Shown one piece after another: positions 1 through 5,874 of a stretch of 9,497 nt of DNA. The DNA is taken from positions 1 through 9,497 of the forward strand of contig SKHU01000005.1 of the NCBI GenBank assembly GCA_007116755.1, written 5' to 3'. The position numbers and the translations under genes were made by a program. The stretch is from Alphaproteobacteria bacterium. GTDB lineage: Bacteria; Pseudomonadota; Alphaproteobacteria; Micavibrionales; CSBR16-224. Under the pieces are notes generated by a model that worked only from the letters and a program-made list of their open reading frames with translations, did not search any database and was not told the origin of the DNA. Position 1 is the stretch's first letter, and each line of letters starts with the position of its first letter.

Positions 1-54
1 CTCCGGCCTTTAGAAATAAAAATAAATGCGATCTTCTTCAGGCGGGGTAAACTT

Positions 55-1620
55 CTATTCCCACTCGATGGTGGCGGGGGGTTTGCCGGAGATGTCGTAC
101 ACGACGCGGGAGACGCCTTTGACTTCGCCCGTGATGCGGCGGGAGACGCGATCCAGAAAATCATAGGGCAGATGCGCCCAGCCTGCGGTCATAAAATCCA
201 CGGTTTCCACGGCGCGCAGCGCAATCACGGGCTCATAGGCGCGGCCGTCGCCCATCACCGCGACCGAGCGCACGGGCAGAAACACCGCAAAAGCCTGCGA
301 GACGCTGTCATACAGCTCCGCCGTCTGCAATTCTTCGATAAAAATATCATCGGCGCGGCGCAGGATATCCGCGGCCTCCGCCGTCACTTCGCCGAGAATG
401 CGCACGCCCAGCCCCGGCCCCGGGAACGGGTGGCGATAGACCATATCGCGCGGCAGGCCGAGTTCTTCGCCGATTTTGCGCACCTCGTCCTTGAACAGCA
501 GCCGCAGCGGTTCGACCAGCTCCAGCCCCATTTCCTCGGGCAGGCCGCCGACATTGTGATGCGATTTGATGACATGCGCCCCGCCGTCGTTTTTCTTGCC
601 GCCGCTTCCTGCGCCGGCGGATTCGATCACATCGGGATAGATCGTGCCCTGCGCCAGAAATGCGGCATTTTCGATTTTTCCGGCTTCCTCCTCGAAAATC
701 TCGACAAAACAGCGGCCGATGATCTTGCGCTTGTCTTCGGGATCGGCCACGCCTTGGAGCGCCGCAAAGAATTTTTCCGCCGCATCGACGCGGATGACGT
801 TCAGCCCCTTTTGCGATGCGAACATCCGCATGACTTTATCGCCCTCGTCAAGGCGCAGCAGCCCCGTATCGACAAAAATACAGGTCAGGTTGCCGCCGAC
901 AGCCTTGTCCAGCAGCGCCGCAAGGACGGAGGAATCCACCCCGCCCGACAGACCCAGAATAACGCGTTTGTTGCCGATTTGCTGCCGTGCATTTTCAATC
1001 GCGGTCTCGACGATATGATCGGGCGTCCATGTCGCGCGGCAGCCGCAGATATCAAGCGCAAAACGCTGCAAAATCGCCCCGCCGAAAGCCGTATGCGTCA
1101 CTTCGGGATGAAATTGCAGCCCGTAGATTTTACGCGCGTCATCGGCAACGGCGGCGACCAGCCCGTTATGCGAGGTTGCGGCGACGGCAAAACCTTCTGC
1201 GGCTTGCGTGACATGATCGCCGTGCGACATCCAGACGGAAAAATTTTCCTCCGGCAGCTCTGCAAACAGCGCGTTGCCGTGATCGGCTGTGATGTTGGCA
1301 TGGCCGAATTCGCGCGTCGTGCCGCGCTCGACCCGTCCGCCGAAATGCGCGGTCAGCGTCTGCATGCCGTAGCAGATGCCCAGAACCGGCTTTTTGACAT
1401 CCCAAAGCGCCTGCGGCACGGCGGGCGCGCCCGCCTCCGTCACCGATTCCGGCCCGCCGGAGAGAATAATGCCTTTTGTTGCGGTTTTTTTTGCGAATTC
1501 AAGCGCTTTTGCGCTGCGCCAGCCGAAAATCTCGCAATAAATCCCCGCCTCGCGCAGGCGGCGGGCGATCAGTTGCGTGTATTGCGATCCGAAATCGAGA
1601 ATAAGAATTGCGTCATCCAT
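55..1620 (-). CDS. guaA: GMP synthase (glutamine-hydrolysing)
   Basis: GuaA makes GMP from XMP, ATP and glutamine in the cytoplasm, the last step of guanine nucleotide synthesis. The 521-residue product has the normal full length (the E. coli enzyme has about 525). An N-terminal class I glutamine amidotransferase domain (about 1-195) shows the nucleophile Cys83 in GICYGMQ and the His171/Glu173 pair in LQFHPEVTH. The ATP-pyrophosphatase domain follows with the PP-loop SGGVDSS at 225-231. The C-terminal dimerisation domain carries HPFPGPGLGVR at about 397-407 and ends in TIEWE, as GuaA proteins do. I chose the ATG at 1620 because the family begins right there (MDDAILILDFGSQ); a TTG 36 bases upstream would add 12 unconserved residues and overlaps a probable -35 box. 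It diverges from the FecR-type gene. I see no clear terminator in the 54 bases after its stop. Identification is secure. Confidence 0.98.
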   Translation of the reverse strand: MDDAILILDFGSQYTQLIARRLREAGIYCEIFGWRSAKALEFAKKTATKGIILSGGPESVTEAGAPAVPQALWDVKKPVLGICYGMQTLTAHFGGRVERGTTREFGHANITADHGNALFAELPEENFSVWMSHGDHVTQAAEGFAVAATSHNGLVAAVADDARKIYGLQFHPEVTHTAFGGAILQRFALDICGCRATWTPDHIVETAIENARQQIGNKRVILGLSGGVDSSVLAALLDKAVGGNLTCIFVDTGLLRLDEGDKVMRMFASQKGLNVIRVDAAEKFFAALQGVADPEDKRKIIGRCFVEIFEEEAGKIENAAFLAQGTIYPDVIESAGAGSGGKKNDGGAHVIKSHHNVGGLPEEMGLELVEPLRLLFKDEVRKIGEELGLPRDMVYRHPFPGPGLGVRILGEVTAEAADILRRADDIFIEELQTAELYDSVSQAFAVFLPVRSVAVMGDGRAYEPVIALRAVETVDFMTAGWAHLPYDFLDRVSRRITGEVKGVSRVVYDISGKPPATIEWE

Positions 1621-1627
1621 AACAGCA

Positions 1628-1656
1628 GTGATAGGGCGCGGGCGGCATAAGGTCAA
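1628..1656 (-). promoter_or_regulatory. Putative guaA promoter
   Basis: Reading the minus strand, TTGACC (1656-1651) and TATCAC (1633-1628) are separated by exactly 17 bases. The -35 matches the sigma70 consensus at five positions and the -10 at four. Transcription would be expected to start at about 1620-1622, at or next to the guaA ATG. The bases before that ATG (CTGCTGTT) show no Shine-Dalgarno sequence, which fits a leaderless or nearly leaderless mRNA. This is inference from position and consensus only. Confidence 0.45.
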
Positions 1657-1692
1657 TAAAATTTTATCGAATTATCCCGCATATTTAAGGTA

Positions 1693-1728
1693 AAGCCTGT
1701 TGATATTTCACAATATCTTAAGCCTGTT
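1693..1728. repeat. Direct repeat flanking an inverted repeat (possible operator)
   Basis: AAGCCTGTT occurs at 1693-1701 and again at 1720-1728, a 27-base period. Between the copies lies a perfect inverted repeat, GATATT (1702-1707), TCAC, AATATC (1712-1717). The inverted repeat falls where the -35 element of the downstream TATAAT box would be, so a DNA-binding regulator of the FecR-type gene is a plausible reader. The repeats are seen directly; the operator role is inferred. Confidence 0.5.
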
Positions 1729-1733
1729 TGCTT

Positions 1734-1739
1734 TATAAT
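1734..1739 (+). promoter_or_regulatory. -10 box of the FecR-type gene
   Basis: A perfect TATAAT lies 57 bases before the start codon. No good -35 hexamer sits 16-18 bases upstream: the 17-base position reads CAATAT and lies within the inverted repeat. A perfect -10 with a poor -35 suggests dependence on an activator or competition with a repressor. A leader of about 50 bases would result. Confidence 0.5.
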
Positions 1740-1796
1740 GGAAGATAGGGAAATATATGTCCTGTACGGATTCGCACGCAGGCGGGAGAGAGAACA

Positions 1797-3998
1797 ATGC
1801 CGAAAGACACAGTCACCACCACCCATCAGCTTTTCAGCGCAGATGCGGGCGGCGCGATTATGCTGCCGCATGAGGCGTTTTTGCATGACGCGGTTTTGAC
1901 CCGTGAAGGCGCAGATCTTGTTCTGACGCTGGATAGCGGCGAAACCGTTGTGATTGAAGGCTATTTCGCAACACTTGATGCGCCCGATCTGGTCTCGCCC
2001 AAAGGCGGCGTCTTGTCGCCGGAGCTGGTCGAATCCTTCCTGACGCCGACCCATGCCGGAGAATATGCGCAAAACGGCGGCACGATGAATGATGTCAGCG
2101 CCGCGGGGCAGATCGTACAGGTGAAGGGCGAGGTGTATATCACCCGCGCCGACGGCACAAAAATTCAGGCCGAAGCGGGCACGCGCGTCTTCCGCGGCGA
2201 TATTGTCGAAACCGTCGGCGACGGCGCAGCAAAAATCGTTTTTGCCGATAACAGCAGCTTTGCGATCAGCAAAGAGGCGCGTCTGTCCATTGACGATTAC
2301 ATTTACGACAGCCAGTCGGGCAGCGGAAGTTCGTTTTTCTCGATGCTCAAAGGTGCTTTTTTATATACCAGCGGGCTGATCGGCAAGAAAAACCCGGATG
2401 AGGTCAATATCGAAACGCCGGTCGGATCCATCGGCATTCGCGGCACGGTGGTGGCGGGAGAGATCAACACCGCCGGAGAGGAAAGCGAGATTATCATTAT
2501 TGACGGCGCGGTCGTCTTTACCAACAGCACCGGCAGTTACGATCTGGATGGTGAGTATGAAACGCTGCGCCTGACAAGTTATGACAGCCAGCCGGAATAC
2601 GGCACGGTCGATGCGTCCTATGTGGAGAGCAATTACGATTTTTACACCGCGCCGGACAATACCAATGATAATGACGGCGACGGCACAACGCAGCAGCAGG
2701 ACGGCAGCACGGGTGATGACGGCGGCTCCGCCCCAGAACAGGATGATAATGATAACGGCGCGACGCAGGACGGCTCACTGCAGGACGGCGGCGACAGCAC
2801 AACGGCTGCGGCAGAGTCGGATGCGCTGCTGGTGCAGCAGATGGTGAATTTGCAGATGCAGCAGGAATTTGAAGACGCGCTCGGCGACGAATATCTTGAT
2901 GAAAACGGCGGCGAAGTCGTGGTAACGGAAACGACGGATACAGGCGGCGATACGGCCGCCGCAGGCACAACGGGCGGCATTCTCGATCAGGCCGGTGACG
3001 GCACCGCACCGACGGGGGATTTTCAGGCTGTGCCGCAGCCCGATATTACGGTTGACAATATCGTCTGGACAACAGGCGGAACAATACGGGAATTTGCGAA
3101 TATTTCAAAAACTGTCGGGCAAATTCAGGCCTCATCGACCAACGGCGCGATTACAAGTTACCAGATCGTCAACGGGAATGAAGGTTACAACACCATGGAA
3201 ACCTTTAACATCTCGAACGACGGCACCATCACTGTTGCCAGCGATCTGGCCAGCCATCTGGTCACAAATTATACGTTAACGATCCGTATCGAAGACAGTG
3301 CAAACGAATGGATTGAAACCACCGTCAATATCAATGTGGATTCCCTGTCCGCCGGACGGGTGGTCTGGCTGGGCACGGCATTTGCGGATGAGGTTCTTGA
3401 TACGGATATTCTGGCAGGAACAAGCCAGCTCTTCTACGGCAATGCGGGAAACGACGAATTTGAAGTCGTTGGAACAAATTCCGGCGATATTTTCCTCGGC
3501 GGAGACGGCAGTGATTTCTTTCAGATCAACTCTCTTGATTTTACGCTGATTGACGGCGGATATACGGGAGACGGCGGGTTAAGCAGCCTTGCCGGAACAC
3601 TGCTTTCAACCGATTTCACAGGCGACACTGTCAGATTTCTGGGCGGCGGGATAGGTGTTGTTGACCTGAGAGCCGCAACCGGCGACGATGTCAATAAATT
3701 CCAAGGAATTGAGAATTTTGCGTTTACGGGAACGGATGCACACGGCCTTATGCTGGACACAGCCGGAATTTTGCAGATGACCGATCCGGGCGGCGGAGAA
3801 TTGCGCATATGGGGCGCAGACAGCAACGCCATCATCGGCGGCTACACGGTTCAGTTTGCTACCGGAGAGTTTACACTTACAACGGATGTAAGCGGCGTTG
3901 CGCATTATCAATCAACCGTTGATGCAAATGTCAGCGTTTACATCCATTACCAAGGCAGCGACGTAAATACCGGAACAGTGAACGTTCTCGGCGTATAG
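1797..3998 (+). CDS. FecR-domain, cadherin-like, RTX-like secreted or surface protein
   Basis: A 733-residue protein without an N-terminal signal peptide. Residues 39-57 (LVLTLDSGETVVIEGYF) resemble the short prefix domain of large bacterial adhesins. A FecR domain follows at about 104-240 (GQIVQVKGEVYI, then IETPVGSIGIRGTVVAGEI). Residues about 283-410 are an acidic Asp/Gly/Gln/Thr-rich linker. Residues about 418-516 look like a cadherin-like domain (NISNDGTITV, YTLTIRIEDSA). RTX-like motifs follow (GNAGNDEFEV, GGDGSDFFQI). The rest (GIENFAFTGT onward) resembles the C-terminal module often found in hemolysin-type and VCBS-type proteins. This architecture usually marks type I-secreted adhesins, but they are typically several times longer, and no ABC exporter, membrane fusion protein or TolC-like gene is in the window. 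The start has a good ribosome site (GGGAGAG). The 3' half is visibly more AT-rich and less codon-biased than the housekeeping neighbours. The gene converges on lipB. Family assignment is good; export route and role are inferred. Confidence 0.8.
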   Translation: MPKDTVTTTHQLFSADAGGAIMLPHEAFLHDAVLTREGADLVLTLDSGETVVIEGYFATLDAPDLVSPKGGVLSPELVESFLTPTHAGEYAQNGGTMNDVSAAGQIVQVKGEVYITRADGTKIQAEAGTRVFRGDIVETVGDGAAKIVFADNSSFAISKEARLSIDDYIYDSQSGSGSSFFSMLKGAFLYTSGLIGKKNPDEVNIETPVGSIGIRGTVVAGEINTAGEESEIIIIDGAVVFTNSTGSYDLDGEYETLRLTSYDSQPEYGTVDASYVESNYDFYTAPDNTNDNDGDGTTQQQDGSTGDDGGSAPEQDDNDNGATQDGSLQDGGDSTTAAAESDALLVQQMVNLQMQQEFEDALGDEYLDENGGEVVVTETTDTGGDTAAAGTTGGILDQAGDGTAPTGDFQAVPQPDITVDNIVWTTGGTIREFANISKTVGQIQASSTNGAITSYQIVNGNEGYNTMETFNISNDGTITVASDLASHLVTNYTLTIRIEDSANEWIETTVNINVDSLSAGRVVWLGTAFADEVLDTDILAGTSQLFYGNAGNDEFEVVGTNSGDIFLGGDGSDFFQINSLDFTLIDGGYTGDGGLSSLAGTLLSTDFTGDTVRFLGGGIGVVDLRAATGDDVNKFQGIENFAFTGTDAHGLMLDTAGILQMTDPGGGELRIWGADSNAIIGGYTVQFATGEFTLTTDVSGVAHYQSTVDANVSVYIHYQGSDVNTGTVNVLGV

Positions 3999-4018
3999 GG
4001 AAACGTAGCAACGGATGT

Positions 4019-4708
4019 TTACCCGAAAATCTCGTACCAGCTTTCCTGCATTGCGGTATCGAATTCCTCGCGCGTGACGTTGCGGCCGAGTTGTTCCAGT
4101 GAGGTGATGCCGTATTCGCTGATGCCGCAGGGCACGATGCCGTCATAATGTCCCAGTTCGGGATTGATATTTATCGAAACACCGTGAAAGGTCACCCATT
4201 TCTTGACGCGTACGCCGATGGCGGCGATTTTCGCTTCCGTGCCTTTCGGATGGCCGTAGGGTTCCATATCCACCCAGATGCCGACGCGGCCTTCACGGCG
4301 CTGCCCCAGCACGTTGAATTTGAACAGGCTGCGGATGATCCATTCTTCAAGATCAAACACAAAGCGTTTTAAATCCGGTCCGCGTTTCTGCAGATCCAGC
4401 ATCACATAACCGATGCGCTGCCCCGGCCCGTGATAGGTGAATTTTCCGCCGCGCCCCGTGTGATAGACGGGGAATTTCGGATTGATCAGGTCTTTCAGCT
4501 CCGCGCCCGTGCCTGCGGTGTAAACAGGGGGGTGTTCCAGAAGCCAGACCATTTCGTCATGGCCGCGCTCCCTGATGGTGCGCGCCCGCGCCTCCATAAA
4601 AGCAAGCGCCCGGTCGTATGCGACGGGCGCTGTTTCAATCTGCCATTGAATGCCGGCTTCTTCATTTGCGTCGGGTGCGGTAAAGCGCTGCACGTTATCC
4701 ATGAGCAT
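4019..4708 (-). CDS. lipB: Octanoyl-[acyl-carrier-protein] transferase
   Basis: LipB transfers octanoate from acyl carrier protein to lipoyl domains of 2-oxoacid dehydrogenases and the glycine cleavage H protein; LipA then inserts sulfur to make lipoate. The 229-residue product matches the family length (E. coli about 213). Visible signatures are EHPPVYTAGT (58-67), the substrate-pocket block GRGGKFTYHGPGQ (85-97), the catalytic Lys160 in AKIAAIGVRV and the catalytic Cys194 in IVPCGISEYGITSL. I chose the ATG at 4708 because GGGAG lies about 10 bases upstream on the coding strand. A second ATG at 4702 is possible, and a TTG at 4774 would add unconserved residues. It converges on the FecR-type gene and diverges from the unknown gene at 4962. 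No lipA is in the window. Identification is secure. Confidence 0.96.
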   Translation of the reverse strand: MLMDNVQRFTAPDANEEAGIQWQIETAPVAYDRALAFMEARARTIRERGHDEMVWLLEHPPVYTAGTGAELKDLINPKFPVYHTGRGGKFTYHGPGQRIGYVMLDLQKRGPDLKRFVFDLEEWIIRSLFKFNVLGQRREGRVGIWVDMEPYGHPKGTEAKIAAIGVRVKKWVTFHGVSININPELGHYDGIVPCGISEYGITSLEQLGRNVTREEFDTAMQESWYEIFG

Positions 4709-4824
4709 GGTGCTGTTTCTCCCGTAAAATATCGTTCCTGTTTCCTGTGCGCTCAAATTACAGTATTTTTTCAAAAAAATAAAGCCCCTTGACGCAAGAA
4801 ATGAAAAATAATAGAAATTATGTG

Positions 4825-4854
4825 TTTACATTTACCAAAATCTGCCCCTATTAT
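4825..4854 (+). promoter_or_regulatory. Strong sigma70-type promoter of the unknown gene
   Basis: TTTACA (4825-4830) and TATTAT (4849-4854) are separated by 18 bases, each with five of six consensus matches. A transcript would begin near 4861, giving a leader of about 100 bases before the ATG at 4962. This is the best-matching promoter in the window. Confidence 0.65.
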
Positions 4855-4926
4855 GTCCTGATAAATCCGTGAAGCGGTTGCGAGGGGCGGTGGAACAGGG
4901 CAATATACCGCCATATTTGCCGCTAT

Positions 4927-4944
4927 ATTTATTGCATTTATTGC
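4927..4944 (+). repeat. Two tandem copies of ATTTATTGC in the leader
   Basis: The 9-mer ATTTATTGC occurs twice head to tail, ending 6 bases before the GGAGAG ribosome site of the following gene. The AT-rich tract (CTATATTTATTGC and onward) differs from the surrounding coding DNA. It may keep the translation start unfolded; function is unknown. Confidence 0.5.
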
Positions 4945-4961
4945 AGAGCAGGAGAGACGCC

Positions 4962-5504
4962 ATGGAATTTTTACGCAGACTTTTTAACCGCAGTTCGGAA
5001 AACACGGAGCTTAGCCGCGTTCGCAATATGACGACGCGCAAACTGCCCGTTCCCGATGTCGGCGGCGGATATTACATCCGTTTCTTTGCCACCAAAGATG
5101 CCGGTCGCTGGAAAATGGACTATGAAACCAATTGCGATTTCAGCACCGAGGGCAAGATGAAGTCTCTGGAAGCCTTCCGCGATGCGCAGACGGCGCATAA
5201 ATCCCGCTCGGACGGCAATCTTTACGTTGAAACCGCAATGCTGATCCTCGCCGATCTGGAAGAGGCGCATCTGCGTTACGCCAACGGCAAATGCGAGATC
5301 GAGCAGGATAAAAAACAGATGCGCAGCCACTATGTTGCGATCTTTGACAAAATGCCCGAAGGCATGCAGGAATCCATCGGTATGCGCTGGAAAGAATATC
5401 AGGATCAGGAGCCCAAACCCGATATTCTGCCGCAGAAATACACATCGGTTCCGGCGACGGCCAAACGTCTGCTGCCGGGCAAGCGCCCCGATTCCAAACA
5501 CTGA
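4962..5504 (+). CDS. Unrecognised 180-residue cytoplasmic protein
   Basis: I do not recognise a family. The ATG at 4962 has a good ribosome site (AGGAGAG about 7 bases upstream). An in-frame GTG at 4869 lacks one and would add 31 residues encoded by the AT-rich leader, so I prefer the shorter form. There is no signal peptide or membrane segment. The protein starts with a short amphipathic basic stretch (MEFLRRLFNR). An aromatic block follows (GGGYYIRFFA at 34-43, GRWKMDYETN at 48-57), then a mainly helical, charged middle (about 65-148, including TAMLILADLEEAHLRYANGK) and a proline- and lysine-rich basic tail (about 150-180). Codon use resembles the neighbours, so it is a real gene and probably long resident. 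It appears to be transcribed alone from a strong promoter. It lies between lipB (divergent) and tRNA-Leu, which gives little functional hint. Confidence 0.85.
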   Translation: MEFLRRLFNRSSENTELSRVRNMTTRKLPVPDVGGGYYIRFFATKDAGRWKMDYETNCDFSTEGKMKSLEAFRDAQTAHKSRSDGNLYVETAMLILADLEEAHLRYANGKCEIEQDKKQMRSHYVAIFDKMPEGMQESIGMRWKEYQDQEPKPDILPQKYTSVPATAKRLLPGKRPDSKH

Positions 5505-5519
5505 TTTTAAGTTTCCCGC

Positions 5520-5548
5520 TTGTTTTTTGCGGAAAAACCGTGTATCTA
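5520..5548 (+). promoter_or_regulatory. Possible tRNA-Leu promoter
   Basis: TTGTTT (5520-5525) and TATCTA (5543-5548) are 17 bases apart, and the -10 ends 23 bases before the mature tRNA. The -10 match is weak. The same stretch contains a perfect small inverted repeat, CCGTGT (5538-5543), ATCT, ACACGG (5548-5553), which straddles the proposed -10 and start site. It could instead be part of the 3' end of the preceding gene's transcript. No strong terminator is seen between that gene and the tRNA, so read-through is also possible. Confidence 0.35.
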
Positions 5549-5571
5549 CACGGGGATTGATGTTTCGCGAC

Positions 5572-5659
5572 GCGGCCGTGGCGGAATTGGTAGACGCGCA
5601 GCGTTGAGGTCGCTGTGGACGAATAGTCCGTGGAAGTTCGAGTCTTCTCGGCCGCACCA
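5572..5659 (+). tRNA. tRNA-Leu (anticodon GAG)
   Basis: The gene is 88 bases and folds as a class II tRNA. The acceptor stem is GCGGCCG (5572-5578) with CGGCCGC (5649-5655), discriminator A5656 and encoded CCA at 5657-5659. The D arm carries GGTAGA. The anticodon stem CAGCG/CGCTG closes loop TTGAGGT with anticodon GAG at 5606-5608, which reads CUC and CUU. The long variable arm is GGAC-GAATA-GTCC. The T arm has loop TTCGAGT with a G-U pair at its base. Leu identity is supported by the long variable arm, the anticodon and discriminator A. It sits between the unknown gene and hflC and ends in its own terminator. tRNA-Leu genes are common integration sites, but no integrase or duplicated tRNA 3' end is visible here. 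Confidence 0.97.
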
Positions 5660-5704
5660 TAACCAATAAAAAAAGACCCCGACGGGTCTTTTTTTGTTGG
5701 TTAT
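5659..5704. terminator. Long hairpin terminator directly after the tRNA
   Basis: A 46-base hairpin starts on the last A of the tRNA CCA. The left arm is 5659-5679 and the right arm 5684-5704, with 21 pairs, one of them T-G (5667/5696), and loop CGAC. The core is GACCC/GGGTC flanked by seven A and seven T, so it reads as a rho-independent terminator on both strands. Pairing continues beyond the T tract through ATAACCAA and TTGGTTAT, which ordinary terminators do not need. Confidence 0.9.
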
Positions 5705-5714
5705 CACTTTAAGC

Positions 5715-5746
5715 CTTGCTGAAAGCAAGCGGATTTTATAATCCGC
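5715..5746. repeat. Two adjacent small hairpins before hflC
   Basis: CTTGCT-GAA-AGCAAG (5715-5729) is followed at once by GCGGATT-TTAT-AATCCGC (5729-5746), the two sharing the G at 5729. Neither has a T tract, so they are not clear terminators. They lie between the tRNA terminator and the proposed hflC promoter region. Function unknown. Confidence 0.5.
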
Positions 5747-5807
5747 GCCGATTTACTCTAGACCTGCCCCTGTTTCATTGTGTAGAGTGTGAAAACGGAT
5801 TCTTTAT

Positions 5808-5824
5808 AGATCAATAGAGATCAA
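5808..5824 (+). promoter_or_regulatory. 10-bp-phased direct repeat upstream of hflC
   Basis: AGATCAA occurs at 5808-5814 and 5818-5824, one helical turn apart. It directly follows TTTATA (5803-5808), which could serve as a -10 box with a weak TTGTGT (5778-5783) 19 bases upstream. Two same-face copies near a likely start site would suit a regulator of the hflC-degP operon. This is a weak inference. Confidence 0.3.
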
Positions 5825-5874
5825 CGGACAGGAACGTTTATCGTACCTAATGCAGTTAAAGGGAAAAAACAGAA

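Noticed and set aside
172..1650. 492-residue open frame on the + strand opposite guaA
   Set aside because: It is an antisense shadow of a clearly conserved guaA, rich in Arg, Ala, His and Gln with no recognisable motif; long opposite frames are common in GC-rich genes with strong codon bias.
1621..1656. TTG-initiated upstream extension of guaA (12 extra residues)
   Set aside because: GuaA proteins begin at the MDDAILILDFG position; the extension is unconserved and overlaps the probable -35 box.
2518..3009. Arg/Pro-rich minus-strand frame opposite the acidic linker of the FecR-type protein
   Set aside because: Its composition is the direct complement of the repetitive Asp/Gly/Gln-coding DNA; nothing supports expression.
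4709..4774. TTG-initiated upstream extension of lipB (22 extra residues)
   Set aside because: No ribosome site at the TTG, while the ATG at 4708 has GGGAG about 10 bases upstream and gives a normal length.
4869..4961. GTG-initiated upstream extension of the unknown gene
   Set aside because: No ribosome site at the GTG; the added part is encoded by the AT-rich leader, and the ATG at 4962 has a strong ribosome site.
4971..5666. 231-residue minus-strand frame across the unknown gene and the tRNA
   Set aside because: Its N terminus is simply the reverse translation of tRNA-Leu, a well-known spurious protein pattern, and the remainder is antisense to the unknown gene.
5572..5746. Possible integration site of a mobile element at tRNA-Leu
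   Set aside because: No integrase, no second copy of the tRNA 3' end in the window, and core genes follow on the downstream side.
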